Below, one piece after another: positions 31,502-41,533 of a stretch of 64,000 nucleotides of DNA (its first letter is position 1; each line of letters begins with the position of its first letter). The DNA is from Stutzerimonas stutzeri (GTDB lineage: Bacteria; Pseudomonadota; Gammaproteobacteria; Pseudomonadales; Pseudomonadaceae). A program made the position numbers and the translations under genes. The stretch covers positions 361,942 to 425,941 of the forward strand of contig DDVX01000007.1 of the NCBI GenBank assembly GCA_002345575.1, written 5' to 3'. Below the pieces are notes generated by a model. That model saw nothing but the letters and a program-made list of their open reading frames with translations, was not told the origin of the DNA and made no database searches.

Positions 31502-32478
31502 GCATCGTCACGCCTGCCGAACATCCCTTTGCCGTGTTCGTGCGTATCCTTGGTAAAGGCAAGCGCGGCGCCCGCGATCTGACCCGCGAGGAAGCTCGCG
31601 AAGCTATGAGCATGCTGATCGACGGCAAGATCGAAGACACTCAGCTGGGCGCTTTTCTGATGCTGCTGCGGCACAAGGAAGAGAGCGCCGAAGAGCTGGC
31701 AGGCTTCACCGAGGCCGTACGCGAGCGGCTGCAAGCACCCGCGATCACCGTGGATATCGACTGGCCAACCTATGCAGGCAAGCGTCGCCATCTGCCTTGG
31801 TACCTGCTGGCGGCCAAATGCCTGGCGCAAAATGGCATTCGCATCCTGATGCATGGCGGCGGCGCACATACGGCGGGACGCCTGTACAGCGAGCAACTGC
31901 TCGACTTGCTGAAGATCACCCGTTGCAACGACTGGAACGCCGTAGCTCATGCACTCGACAACAGTCAGCTGGCTTTCATGCCACTAAGTGCCTGGATGCC
32001 CGCCCTGCAACGCATGATCGACCAGCGCAATATTCTCGGCCTGCGCTCACCGATTCACTCGTTGGCACGCATTCTCAATCCGCTGGATGCGCGCTGCGGC
32101 CTGCAGAGCATTTTCCACCCCGGTTACCAGCCCAACCATCGCGAAGCCAGTCGCCTGCTTGGCGATAACAGCATCGTCATCAAGGGTGAAGGCGGCGAAA
32201 TCGAGGTCAATCCGGATGGCGTGTCTCATCTGTACGGCACCACGGCTGGCGTCGCTTGGGATGAAGAGTGGCCCGCCCTCTCGCCACAACGCCATGTAAA
32301 ACCTGCGCAACTCGACCCGCAACATCTGCTTGCCGTATGGCGAGGCGCCAAAGATGCCTATGGTGAGCTGGCCGTCGTGGCGACCATGGCGCTGGCCCTA
32401 CGCGGCCTGGGGCAGCCCCGCGAGGCGGCCTTCGAGCAGGCACGGCAGTACTGGGAGCAGCGAAACCCATCGGCCTGA
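31498..32478 (+). CDS. TrpD2/YbiB-like nucleic-acid-binding protein, 326 aa
   Basis: Related to anthranilate phosphoribosyltransferase (glycosyl transferase family 3), with the TrpD-like N-terminal helical domain (DLTREEAREAMSMLIDGKIEDTQLGAFLMLLR) and MHGGGAHTAGR in the phosphate-binding region. E. coli YbiB (TrpD2) of this group binds DNA and lacks TrpD activity. It is coupled to tusE by a 4-nt overlap, as in other pseudomonads. Not a tryptophan gene by context. Confidence 0.88.
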   Translation: MSIVTPAEHPFAVFVRILGKGKRGARDLTREEAREAMSMLIDGKIEDTQLGAFLMLLRHKEESAEELAGFTEAVRERLQAPAITVDIDWPTYAGKRRHLPWYLLAAKCLAQNGIRILMHGGGAHTAGRLYSEQLLDLLKITRCNDWNAVAHALDNSQLAFMPLSAWMPALQRMIDQRNILGLRSPIHSLARILNPLDARCGLQSIFHPGYQPNHREASRLLGDNSIVIKGEGGEIEVNPDGVSHLYGTTAGVAWDEEWPALSPQRHVKPAQLDPQHLLAVWRGAKDAYGELAVVATMALALRGLGQPREAAFEQARQYWEQRNPSA

Positions 32479-32563
32479 TCGATGGTTTTGATCCGGCATT
32501 ACGCCCCTTCGATCGAACCTTGCCCCCTAAACTGCCTCCAAGATTCGAATTAAGGAGGCAAGC

Positions 32564-33562
32564 ATGGGACTTCTGGTTGACGGGAAATGGCACGACCGCT
32601 GGTATGAAAACAGCGATAGCGGAGAATTCCAGCGTGAGCAGGCCCAGCGCCGCGACTGGGTAACCTCTGACGGCTCGCCCGGGCCGGACGGCCAACGCGC
32701 CGTCAAGGCACAATCCGGGCGCTATCATCTATATGTATCGCTCGCCTGCCCCTGGGCGCACCGCACGCTGATCTATCGAAAGCTCAAACAGCTCGACTCA
32801 CTGCTCGATGTGTCCGTGGTCAGCTGGCTAATGGCCGAGCATGGCTGGACGTTCGACAGGAACATCGGCTCCAGCGGCGACGCCCTGGACGACCTGAAGT
32901 TTCTACATCAGCGCTACACTGCCGATGATGCGAACTACACGGGCCGGGTGACCGTTCCTCTGCTCTGGGATCGGCAAGAACAGCATATCGTCAACAATGA
33001 ATCCTCTGAGCTAATCCGTATTTTCAACAGCGCATTCGACGAGCTGACCGGTTCGAAGCTGGATCTGTACCCTGAGCCACTGCGCGCAGAAATCGACAGT
33101 CTCAACGAGCGGATCTATCCAGCGGTCAACAATGGCGTCTATCGCGCTGGCTTTGCCACAACGCAGCAGGCCTACGAAACCGCCTTCGACGAGGTTTTTA
33201 GCGAGCTGGACTGGCTGGAGCAGCGCCTCGGGCAACAACGCTACCTGGCCGGTGAGTACCTGACCGAGGCGGATTGGCGGCTATTCACCACAGTGGTTCG
33301 CTTCGATGCCGTCTATCACGGCCATTTCAAGTGCAACCTGCGGCGAATCGAAGACTATCCGAACCTATCGAACTGGCTGCGCGAGCTGTACCAGTGGCCA
33401 GGCATCGCTGAAACCGTAGATTTTACCCATATCAAGAGCCACTACTACGTAAGCCATCGCCAGATCAACGCCAACGGCATCGTCCCAAAGGGTCCGCAGC
33501 TGGAGCTGGAACGCGCCCATGATCGTAAGCGACTGCCGGGCAAGGGTATCTGGTCGCGCTGA
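32564..33562 (+). CDS. Glutathionyl-hydroquinone reductase (YqjG/ECM4 family), 332 aa
   Basis: Xi-class glutathione transferase that reduces glutathionyl-hydroquinones using GSH. The catalytic Cys62 is in the SLACPWAHRT motif; LIRIFNSAFDEL and NNGVYRAGFATTQQAYE are family blocks. AAGGAGG precedes the ATG. Cytosolic stress enzyme. A stem-loop follows the gene. Confidence 0.95.
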   Translation: MGLLVDGKWHDRWYENSDSGEFQREQAQRRDWVTSDGSPGPDGQRAVKAQSGRYHLYVSLACPWAHRTLIYRKLKQLDSLLDVSVVSWLMAEHGWTFDRNIGSSGDALDDLKFLHQRYTADDANYTGRVTVPLLWDRQEQHIVNNESSELIRIFNSAFDELTGSKLDLYPEPLRAEIDSLNERIYPAVNNGVYRAGFATTQQAYETAFDEVFSELDWLEQRLGQQRYLAGEYLTEADWRLFTTVVRFDAVYHGHFKCNLRRIEDYPNLSNWLRELYQWPGIAETVDFTHIKSHYYVSHRQINANGIVPKGPQLELERAHDRKRLPGKGIWSR

Positions 33563-33569
33563 TACCTAG

Positions 33570-33604
33570 GGCGGCTTTCAGTTCATCAAGAGCTGTAAGC
33601 CGCC
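33570..33604. terminator. Hairpin between convergent GHR and cysG genes
   Basis: GGCGGCTT and AAGCCGCC pair across a 19-nt loop; there is no T-run, so termination strength is uncertain. Confidence 0.5.
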
Positions 33605-33608
33605 GTGG

Positions 33609-35003
33609 TCAGTTAGTTGCTTCACGACCTTCAAACCAGGCGAGCTTTTCACGCAACTGCACCACCTCGCCAACAATGATCAGGGTCGGCGCCTGAACTT
33701 GTTGGTTCGCAATGCGCTCGGGAAGATCAGCCAGCGTGCCGGTAAAGACTCGCTGATTGCTGGTAGTACCCTGCTGAATCAAGGCGACAGGCGTATCGGC
33801 AGCGCGGCCATGAGCGATCAGTTGCTGACAGATCATCGGCAACCCCACCAACCCCATGTAGAACACCAGCGTCTGGCTTGAGGCAACCAGTTCCGGCCAG
33901 GGCAAATCGCAACTGCCATCCTTTAGATGCCCGGTGACGAAGCGCACAGACTGCGCATAGTCACGATGGGTCAAGGGAATGCCCGCATAGGCAGCACAAC
34001 CACTGGCAGCAGTAATGCCAGGCACCACTTGAAAGGGAATACCGTGGGCGGCCAGCTCCTGGATTTCCTCACCGCCACGACCAAATATGAACGGATCGCC
34101 ACCTTTGAGGCGCAGTACCCGCTTGCCCTCTTTGGCCAGCGATACCAGCCGTTGGTTTATCTGCTCCTGGGGCAAAGCATGCTCTGCGCGTTGTTTGCCC
34201 ACATAAATGCGGTCTGCATCGCGGCGGCATAGATCAAGAATGGCCGGTGCTACCAGACGGTCATAGAGCACCACATCAGCCTGCTGCATCAGGCGCAGGG
34301 CACGGAAGGTCAGCAGATCCGGATCACCCGGCCCGGCGCCGACCAGATAGACCTCGCCCAATGCCTTGGTGGCAGCACCGGACAGCTTTTCCGCCAACAG
34401 CTGCTCTGCCTCGGCAGCACGTCCAGCCAGCGCCTGTTCGGCGATATTGCCCTGGAAAACCTCCTCCCAGAACACCCGCCGCTGCTGAACATCGGAGAGT
34501 TTCGTTTTGACCTGGGCACGGAATTTTTTCGCCAACCCGGCCAATTGGCCGTAGGCCGCGGGAACCCATGTTTCGATCCGCGCGCGCATCAGCCGCGCCA
34601 GCACCGGAGCATCACCACCGCTGGAAACCGCGATCATCAGTGGCGAGCGGTCGACGATGGCCGGGAAGATCACCGTGCACAGCTGCGGCGAATCCACCAC
34701 GTTGACAGGAATGCCGAGCGCACGGGCATCTTGCGAGACAAGGGCGTTCAGAGATTCATCATCAGTGGCGGCGATGACCAGCACACAGCCGCTTAAGTCG
34801 TTACCAGCGTAACCTCGAAGCAGCGTCTGCCCGCCGCCCTGCTCAACCAGTGCTGCCAGCTGTGGCTCGATCTCGGGAGCAATGACTCGAAGCACCGCAC
34901 CCGCCTCGGACAGCAGCCGGGCCTTGCGCAGAGCAATATCGCCCCCGCCCACGACCAGCACCCGGCGGCCTTTCAGGTTGTGAAACAGGGGAAGGTATTC
35001 CAT
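33609..35003 (-). CDS. cysG: Siroheme synthase CysG, 464 aa
   Basis: Trifunctional enzyme making siroheme for sulfite and nitrite reductases. Residues about 1-205: NAD-dependent precorrin-2 dehydrogenase/ferrochelatase (GRRVLVVGGGDIALRKARLL). Residues about 215-460: SAM uroporphyrinogen III methyltransferase (YLVGAGPGDPDLLTFRALRLMQQADVVLYDRLV in parts; RLKGGDPFIFGRGGEE). Length is standard (457-464). Confidence 0.97.
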   Translation of the reverse strand: MEYLPLFHNLKGRRVLVVGGGDIALRKARLLSEAGAVLRVIAPEIEPQLAALVEQGGGQTLLRGYAGNDLSGCVLVIAATDDESLNALVSQDARALGIPVNVVDSPQLCTVIFPAIVDRSPLMIAVSSGGDAPVLARLMRARIETWVPAAYGQLAGLAKKFRAQVKTKLSDVQQRRVFWEEVFQGNIAEQALAGRAAEAEQLLAEKLSGAATKALGEVYLVGAGPGDPDLLTFRALRLMQQADVVLYDRLVAPAILDLCRRDADRIYVGKQRAEHALPQEQINQRLVSLAKEGKRVLRLKGGDPFIFGRGGEEIQELAAHGIPFQVVPGITAASGCAAYAGIPLTHRDYAQSVRFVTGHLKDGSCDLPWPELVASSQTLVFYMGLVGLPMICQQLIAHGRAADTPVALIQQGTTSNQRVFTGTLADLPERIANQQVQAPTLIIVGEVVQLREKLAWFEGREATN

Positions 35004-35147
35004 GCGGCTTGATCCTGATTTCAGCGAAAAAAGATAGGGGCATCACAGCCGATCAGCACTGGCTTGCCCCTGTCGAAAATCAAGGACGGGCCTTTTGCCG
35101 CAATGCCGCGTGTAGAACACTCGCGGCATCCGCTTCTTACAGCTGCT

Positions 35148-36428
35148 TTAGCCGATGACTTCGATGCCGCCCATATAGGGCTTCAGCACTTCAGGCACCC
35201 GAACACTGCCGTCGGCCTGCTGGTAGTTTTCCAGCACCGCAACCAGGGTACGCCCCACCGCCAGACCGGAGCCGTTGAGGGTATGCACTAGCTCAGGCTT
35301 GCCAGTTTCCGGGTTGCGGTAGCGCGCCTGCATGCGGCGTGCCTGGAAGTCGCCACAGTTGGAGCAGGAGGATATCTCGCGGTATTTCTCCTGGCTCGGT
35401 ACCCAGACTTCCAAGTCATAGGTCTTGGTTGCGCTGAAGCCCATGTCGCCGGTGCATAGTGCTAATAGCCGATACGGCAGCTCCAGCAGTTGCAGCACTC
35501 TCTCAGCATTGGCCGTCAGGCTTTCCAATGCCTCGAAAGACTGGCTCGGCTCGACGATTTGCACCATCTCAACTTTATCGAACTGATGCTGGCGGATCAT
35601 CCCGCGGGTGTCGCGGCCGGATGCGCCAGCTTCGCTGCGGAAGCACGGTGTGTGGGCAACGAACTTCAGCGGCAGCTGTTTGGCATCGAGTATCTCGCCA
35701 GCGACGATATTGGTCAGCGAAACTTCGGCGGTGGGAATCAGATAGAAATCGGCCTCGCCTTCACGACTGATCTTGAACAGATCCTCCTCGAACTTGGGCA
35801 GCTGGCCAGTGCCCTGCAGGGCCGGCGCCTGGACCAGATAAGGAGTGTAGACCTCTTCATAACCATGCTCGCGGGTGTGCAAGTCAATCATGAACTGCGC
35901 CAGCGCACGGTGCAGGTGGGCAATCGGTCCGCGCATCAGGGCAAAGCGCGCACCGGACAGCTTGGCCGCGGTCTCGAAATCCAGCCAGCCATGCTGCTCG
36001 CCCAGCGCCACGTGGTCCTGCACTGGAAAGTCGAAAGCCTTCGGCGCGCCCCAGCGGCGCACCTCGACGTTTTCGTCCTCATCCTTGCCCACCGGCACCG
36101 ATTCGTGTGGCAGATTCGGCAGGCTCAGCATCAGCTGGTCCAGCTCGACCTGGATGCCCTCAAGCTCCACTTTGCCGGCGTCCAGCTCGGAAGCCATACG
36201 ATCAACGTCAGCCAGTAGCGGCGCGATGTCTTCACCACGCTGCTTGGCTTGGCCGATGGATTTGGAGCGTGCGTTACGCTCGGCCTGTAGTTGCTCGGTG
36301 CGGGTCTGCACGGTCTTGCGCTGGGCCTCCAGCGCCTCGATACGCGCCACGTCCAGCTGGTAGCCGCGAGTTGCGAGGCGACCGGCTACATCCTGCAGCT
36401 GTGTGCGTACCAGTTTTGAATCAAGCAT
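35148..36428 (-). CDS. serS: Seryl-tRNA synthetase, 426 aa
   Basis: Class II synthetase charging tRNA-Ser and tRNA-Sec. The N-terminal coiled-coil arm (about 30-100) grips the long variable arm of tRNA-Ser. Motif 2 is seen in PCFRSEAGASGRDTRGMIRQHQFDKVE (in parts), and motif 3 in NGSGLAVGRTLVAVLENYQ. Length is standard. Confidence 0.98.
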   Translation of the reverse strand: MLDSKLVRTQLQDVAGRLATRGYQLDVARIEALEAQRKTVQTRTEQLQAERNARSKSIGQAKQRGEDIAPLLADVDRMASELDAGKVELEGIQVELDQLMLSLPNLPHESVPVGKDEDENVEVRRWGAPKAFDFPVQDHVALGEQHGWLDFETAAKLSGARFALMRGPIAHLHRALAQFMIDLHTREHGYEEVYTPYLVQAPALQGTGQLPKFEEDLFKISREGEADFYLIPTAEVSLTNIVAGEILDAKQLPLKFVAHTPCFRSEAGASGRDTRGMIRQHQFDKVEMVQIVEPSQSFEALESLTANAERVLQLLELPYRLLALCTGDMGFSATKTYDLEVWVPSQEKYREISSCSNCGDFQARRMQARYRNPETGKPELVHTLNGSGLAVGRTLVAVLENYQQADGSVRVPEVLKPYMGGIEVIG

Positions 36429-36500
36429 GGTGGGTCTCGTCTGTGAAAGCCTGGATAAAGGGCAAAAAGATAGTGAAGTTTACTGTGAACAGGCGACGGT

Positions 36501-36875
36501 TCATAACCTGGCGAGCGCCAATCCTGCCCAGGTGGCCAGTAGCCCACCCAGCACACTGGTGCCGATATAGCCGAAGGCCGTCGCAACCTGGCCACTCTCC
36601 AACAGTCGAAGGGCGTCCAGAGAAAAACTGGAGAACGTCGTCAGGGCACCGAGAAATCCAATTATCAGGGCTCCACGCAGTTCTGGAGAAATATCGGGAC
36701 GCGTCAGAAACACTGCGTACAAGTAGCCGATGAGCAGGCAGCCGAGCAGGTTAACCGCCAGCGTTGCCAAGTAGAAATGCCGAGGCCATTGCGTACCAAC
36801 CCAGGTGGCGACTGCGAAGCGCAGCAGGGTTCCAATCACACCGCCACAGGTGACGGCAAGCACCATACGGATCAT
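36501..36875 (-). CDS. crcB: Fluoride exporter CrcB/Fluc, 124 aa
   Basis: Four-TM fluoride channel, dimeric. Family motifs GGVIGTLLRFAV, NLLGCLLIGYL and GFLGALTTFSSFSLD (conserved Asn, Thr and Phe box) are all present. It overlaps the rarA start... in fact its ATG lies downstream of rarA with a 4-nt overlap (rarA stop over crcB start), so the two are coupled. I see no fluoride riboswitch, as the gene has no separate leader. Confidence 0.95.
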   Translation of the reverse strand: MIRMVLAVTCGGVIGTLLRFAVATWVGTQWPRHFYLATLAVNLLGCLLIGYLYAVFLTRPDISPELRGALIIGFLGALTTFSSFSLDALRLLESGQVATAFGYIGTSVLGGLLATWAGLALARL

Positions 36876-38197
36876 TCCTTTCTCCGCTGAATCGGGCTTT
36901 CGCGGTCGAGCCGGGCCAGATGATCGAGCTTGTCGCGAATCTTGCCTTCCAAACCTCTTGGCACCGGCTGATAGTACTGGCGCGGCGTCATGGCTTCGGG
37001 GAAATAATCTTCACCGGCGGCGTAGGCCTCGGGTTCATCATGGGCGTAGCGGTACTGGTTACCGTAGCCCAGTTCTTTCATCAGCTTCGTCGGGGCGTTG
37101 CGCAGATGCAGCGGCACCTCATGGGAGCCGTTTTCGGTCACATCGCGTTTGGCGGCATTAAAGGCGCTGTAGACGGCATTGCTTTTCGGCGCGCAGGCCA
37201 GATAGACAATCGCCTGGGCCACAGCCAGCTCACCCTCGGGGCTACCCAGACGCTCCTGCACATCCCATGCATTGAGACAGAGCGTCAGCGCCCGCGGGTC
37301 GGCATTACCAACCTCCTCGCTCGCCATACGTACCACACGCCTGGCGATATACAGCGGATCGCAGCCGCCATCGAGCATTCGCGCGAACCAGTAGAGCGAA
37401 GCATCGGGATTGGAGCCACGAACGGACTTGTGCAGCGCGGATATCTGGTCGTAGAAGGCCTCGCCGCCTTTATCGAAACGCCTCCGCCCATCACCCAGCA
37501 GGTCCTGCAGCAACTCGACACCGATCTCGCCACCTGCTTCGGCCAGGTCCGCAGCATTTTCCAACAGGTTCAGCAGGCGCCGGCCATCACCGTCAGCCGC
37601 GGCCAGCAGCATCTGAAAACCCTCTTCGGTCAGCCTGAGCTTGAGTTCCGCCAGGCCTCTAGGTTCGTTCAGCGCCCGGGCGACCAGCTTACGCAGCGCC
37701 GCTTCGTCGAGGCTTTTCAGCACATAGACGCGCGCCCGCGAGAGCAGTGCATTGTTGAGTTCGAACGAAGGATTCTCGGTGGTCGCGCCAATGAAAATCA
37801 GCGTGCCATCCTCGACATAAGGGAGAAAGGCATCCTGTTGGGACTTGTTGAAGCGGTGCACTTCATCGACGAAAAGGATAGTGCGCCGACCGTACTGCGC
37901 CGCCTGCTGCTTGGCGATTTCCACGGCCTGACGAATTTCCTTGACCCCGGCAAGCACTGCCGAGACCGTCTCGAAATGCGCATCGGAGACCTTGGCCAGC
38001 AGCCGTGCCAAGGTGGTCTTGCCTACGCCCGGTGGTCCCCAAAAGACCATTGAATGCAACGCGCCCTGCTCCAGCGCCTCGCGTAGTGGCTTGCCGCGTG
38101 CCAGTAGGTGTTCCTGCCCGACATACTCGTCCAGGCTGACAGCACGCAGACGGGCAGCTAGCGGTTGAGCGACGGGATCGCGACTGAACAGGTCCAT
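36872..38197 (-). CDS. rarA: Replication-associated recombination protein RarA (MgsA), 441 aa
   Basis: AAA+ ATPase of the clamp-loader-like RarA/WRNIP1 family acting at stalled forks. Walker A FWGPPGVGKTTLAR at about 55-68, Walker B TILFVDEVHRFNKSQQD. C-terminal tetramerisation part includes KSVRGSNPDASLYWFARMLDGG. I use ATG 38197 (MDLFSRDP); a start 24 nt earlier is less conserved. Confidence 0.96.
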   Translation of the reverse strand: MDLFSRDPVAQPLAARLRAVSLDEYVGQEHLLARGKPLREALEQGALHSMVFWGPPGVGKTTLARLLAKVSDAHFETVSAVLAGVKEIRQAVEIAKQQAAQYGRRTILFVDEVHRFNKSQQDAFLPYVEDGTLIFIGATTENPSFELNNALLSRARVYVLKSLDEAALRKLVARALNEPRGLAELKLRLTEEGFQMLLAAADGDGRRLLNLLENAADLAEAGGEIGVELLQDLLGDGRRRFDKGGEAFYDQISALHKSVRGSNPDASLYWFARMLDGGCDPLYIARRVVRMASEEVGNADPRALTLCLNAWDVQERLGSPEGELAVAQAIVYLACAPKSNAVYSAFNAAKRDVTENGSHEVPLHLRNAPTKLMKELGYGNQYRYAHDEPEAYAAGEDYFPEAMTPRQYYQPVPRGLEGKIRDKLDHLARLDRESPIQRRKE

Positions 38198-38272
38198 CGT
38201 GGCTGCAAAACCCTCATGCAAACGGCCTGCAAGAAGGCAGGCCGTATCGGTTGACTGAGTGTGCGAGCAGAA

Positions 38273-38899
38273 TCACTCGGAAATGACGTCGGTGCCTTCG
38301 GGAATCTCGAACGTGAACAGATCGGCAGCCAGAGGTTCGTTTACCCGGACACCATTGAACAGGATATTGGTGCGCTGGCCAACGCCATCGATCATCTGCA
38401 TGTCATTGATCAGGCCACTGCGAAAGGACAGCCGCAGGTTATCGAATAGGGTGTCCTTGGCTTTTGGTCGAAGCGTGAAATCAATCACCTCACCAGCCTC
38501 CTGGTAGGACACCTCAAAGTTCTCGCTGATGGTCGAGACGTCGCCGGAAAGTAGCAGCGCCGGGGTATGGGTCAGACGCTGGTCCAGAGTCTGAATGGTC
38601 ACTTGCTCAAGATCCGGGTCGTACAACCAGACCTTCTTGCCGTCGGATACCAGCAGCTGCTCCATCGGCTCATCGGTGTGCCAGCGGAACTGTCCAGGAC
38701 GCTTCAGAGCGAGCTCGCCGGAGGTTTCCTGCAGCTGGGTTCCGGTGCCGTCGAGTGACAGCTGCGAGAAACGTCCGGTCAAGGTTTCAGCCTTTTGCAG
38801 CAAGCCGGTAAGACGCTGCACAGAGGCGGTCTGGTCGGCTTGAGCCGGCAACAGCGTGAACAACAAAGCAGAAGCAAACAGCAAGCGAATCAAATGCAT
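38273..38899 (-). CDS. lolA: Outer-membrane lipoprotein carrier LolA, 208 aa
   Basis: Periplasmic chaperone that moves lipoproteins from LolCDE to LolB. Signal peptide MHLIRLLFASALLFTLLPAQA, cleaved about residue 21; LolA core with LKRPGQFRWHTDEPMEQLLVSDGKKVWLYDPDLEQVT (in parts). Sits between ftsK and rarA as in other gammaproteobacteria. Confidence 0.96.
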   Translation of the reverse strand: MHLIRLLFASALLFTLLPAQADQTASVQRLTGLLQKAETLTGRFSQLSLDGTGTQLQETSGELALKRPGQFRWHTDEPMEQLLVSDGKKVWLYDPDLEQVTIQTLDQRLTHTPALLLSGDVSTISENFEVSYQEAGEVIDFTLRPKAKDTLFDNLRLSFRSGLINDMQMIDGVGQRTNILFNGVRVNEPLAADLFTFEIPEGTDVISE

Positions 38900-38914
38900 A
38901 ATTCCTCGGTGCGA

Positions 38915-41317
38915 TCAGTCGCGCATGGGCGGCGGCGCGAGTACTTCGCGCGAGCCATTGGTATTCATTGAGGTAACCACACCAGCCATTTCCATGGCTT
39001 CGATCATTCGCGCGGCGCGGTTGTAGCCAATTTTCAGCTTACGCTGCACTGAGGAAATCGATGCGCGTCGGGTTTCGGTGACGAAACGTACAGCTTCATC
39101 GTACAGCGGGTCTTCCTCGCTGCCTTCACCGCTGCCCTCACCACCGCTACCGTCGAAGCCGCTGCCGGAATCTTCGACGCCAACCAGGATTTCCTCGATG
39201 TAATCGGGGGCGCCTCGTGCTTTCCAGGCGTCCACCACGCGGTGTACTTCTTCATCGGAAACAAAAGCACCATGCACGCGAATCGGCAACCCGGTGCCTG
39301 GGGGCAGATAGAGCATGTCGCCATGCCCCAGCAACTGCTCGGCGCCGCCTTGGTCGAGAATCGTACGCGAGTCGATCTTGCTCGACACTTGGAACGCCAT
39401 GCGGGTTGGGATATTGGCCTTGATCAGGCCGGTAATCACGTCCACCGATGGCCGCTGGGTGGCGAGGATCAGGTGAATCCCCGCGGCACGGGCCTTTTGC
39501 GCAATACGCGCGATCAATTCTTCGACCTTCTTGCCGACGATCATCATCATATCGGCAAATTCGTCCACCACCACGACGATGGTCGGCAGCTTCTTCAGCA
39601 GCGGCGCTTCGTCTTCCATGCTTTCGCGGCGGTACAGCGGGTCGGTCAGCGGTGCGCCAGCCTCCTCCGCCTCCTTCACTTTGCGGTTGAAGCCTGCCAG
39701 GTTGCGCACACCCATTGCCGCCATCAGCTTATAGCGCCTCTCCATTTCGGCGACGCTCCAGCGCAGTGCGTTAGCCGCTTCCTTCATATCAGTGACGACC
39801 GGACACAGCAGGTGTGGAATACCTTCGTAGATGGACAGTTCAAGCATCTTCGGGTCAATCATGATCAATCGCGCATCCTCGGGCGCCGACTTGAACAGGA
39901 TCGACAGGATCATCGCGTTGACCCCCACAGACTTGCCCGAACCGGTGGTGCCCGCCACCAGCAGGTGGGGCATCTTCGCCAGATCGGCGATCACCGGCTT
40001 GCCGCCGATATCGTGGCCCAGTGCGATGGTCACCGGCGATTTGGCATCGTCATAAGGCGCTGACGACAGCACCTCGGAGAAACGCACAATCTGCCGATCC
40101 TCATTGGGGATCTCGATGCCGACAGTGGTTTTACCGGGAATAACCTCAACCACACGGACGCTGATCACCGCCAGCGAACGCGCCAGGTCTTTAGCTAGGT
40201 TGGAGATGCGGCTGACCTTTACCCCTGCTGCGGGTTGGATTTCGAAACGGGTGATCACCGGGCCCGGATGCACGGACTCAACGATCACCTCGACGCCGAA
40301 CTCCTTGAGCTTGATCTCCAACAACCGGGACATGGCCTCCAGAGATTCGGGCGAATACTGCTTTGGCTGCTTTTCAGCGGCATCCAATAGCGAAATTGGC
40401 GGCAGGCTGCCTTCGATCAGCGGATCGATGAATAGATTGGCCTGCTTTTCCTTCATCACGCGCTTGCTCGGCTCTGCCGTCTTGGGCGCTGCTGGCGGCG
40501 TAATCACGGGCGCCACGCGCTTCTCGCGCTCGCTCATGTGCTTGTTCAGCGAACCTTCTCGCTCCAGCAGGCGCTCTTTTACCTTGGCCCGCTCACGACG
40601 ATCCGGCAACGAGCCGGCCACCTCGTTGACCACCTCATCAGCTTCACGCAGCTGAGCGATCCTCTGCTTGCGCTCGGCACGGCTCGCCCACCAGCGACTG
40701 AAGAAACTCTGGATCAGCTCGATCAGGTCCAGGGTGATCTTGCCGGTCAGGTCCATCACCCGGAACCAGGACAGATCAGTGAACACAGTCAACCCGAACA
40801 GAAAAACAGCGATGCACATGAGCGTGCTGCCCTGGACGCCCAGAGCGTTCTCAGTCCACGCTCCGAGGCTGTCACCCAGCATGCCGCCGCCAGAATCCTG
40901 CATGCCTTCCTGAGCGACAAAGTGAATGTCCGCCAGGACTGTCCCAGCAGCGATCAGGCATACCAGGCCCGTCAGGTGCCAGAGGAACTGCAAGCCATTC
41001 CACTGCCACTGTTGATGCCTGTTGCGGAAGATTCGCCAGGCACGGATGCCGAGCAACAGCGGAAAGAGGTAAGCGAAATAGCCCAGGCTTGCCAGCAAGA
41101 TACTGGATAGCCAGGCACCGATCATGCCGCCAGCATTCTCGAAGGAATGTACCTTGACGCTGACATCCCATGCCGGGTCGTTGCTGCTGTAGCTGAGCAG
41201 TGTCATCAGCAGGAATAGGCACGCGGCAACCGCTGCGATCAGGGCGCCCTCTTTGAGACGGTAGTGCAACTGCTGTCGCCAGACGGAAGCCGGCGCGGTA
41301 GAGGAGATATTCTTCAA
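38915..41317 (-). CDS. ftsK: DNA translocase FtsK, 800 aa
   Basis: Couples septation with chromosome dimer resolution. Four TM helices within about residues 25-190, a short charged linker, then the RecA-like motor with Walker A AGTTGSGKSVGVN and Walker B IVVVVDEFADMMM. C-terminal gamma domain (winged helix, YDEAVRFVTETRRASISSVQRKLKIGYNRAARMIE in parts) reads KOPS. The linker is shorter than in E. coli, usual for pseudomonads. Confidence 0.98.
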   Translation of the reverse strand: MKNISSTAPASVWRQQLHYRLKEGALIAAVAACLFLLMTLLSYSSNDPAWDVSVKVHSFENAGGMIGAWLSSILLASLGYFAYLFPLLLGIRAWRIFRNRHQQWQWNGLQFLWHLTGLVCLIAAGTVLADIHFVAQEGMQDSGGGMLGDSLGAWTENALGVQGSTLMCIAVFLFGLTVFTDLSWFRVMDLTGKITLDLIELIQSFFSRWWASRAERKQRIAQLREADEVVNEVAGSLPDRRERAKVKERLLEREGSLNKHMSEREKRVAPVITPPAAPKTAEPSKRVMKEKQANLFIDPLIEGSLPPISLLDAAEKQPKQYSPESLEAMSRLLEIKLKEFGVEVIVESVHPGPVITRFEIQPAAGVKVSRISNLAKDLARSLAVISVRVVEVIPGKTTVGIEIPNEDRQIVRFSEVLSSAPYDDAKSPVTIALGHDIGGKPVIADLAKMPHLLVAGTTGSGKSVGVNAMILSILFKSAPEDARLIMIDPKMLELSIYEGIPHLLCPVVTDMKEAANALRWSVAEMERRYKLMAAMGVRNLAGFNRKVKEAEEAGAPLTDPLYRRESMEDEAPLLKKLPTIVVVVDEFADMMMIVGKKVEELIARIAQKARAAGIHLILATQRPSVDVITGLIKANIPTRMAFQVSSKIDSRTILDQGGAEQLLGHGDMLYLPPGTGLPIRVHGAFVSDEEVHRVVDAWKARGAPDYIEEILVGVEDSGSGFDGSGGEGSGEGSEEDPLYDEAVRFVTETRRASISSVQRKLKIGYNRAARMIEAMEMAGVVTSMNTNGSREVLAPPPMRD

Positions 41318-41533
41318 AACGCTTTATTTCCTGCGCCAGCGGCGCGCTCTGTGAAACCGTGTAATCAGCCAGAACCTCGGCATTGTACGGCTTTGTCGGC
41401 TCGATGACATGCCGGTTCCGTGCCGGCTCGGGTTTTTCCTGATGCTTCGGTGTAGCATAAACGCCAGTTTTCACAGCGTGGCTCGACTGCAGCACGCTTC
41501 TTTATTGGCAACAAAGGCTTATGAGGGCTTTTT

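Noticed and set aside
35103..35128. Inverted repeat TGCCGCG/CGCGGCA after serS
   Set aside because: No T-run; only a possible weak hairpin, not listed as a terminator.
36501..36875. Fluoride riboswitch for crcB
   Set aside because: crcB is coupled to rarA with no separate leader, so no place for one.
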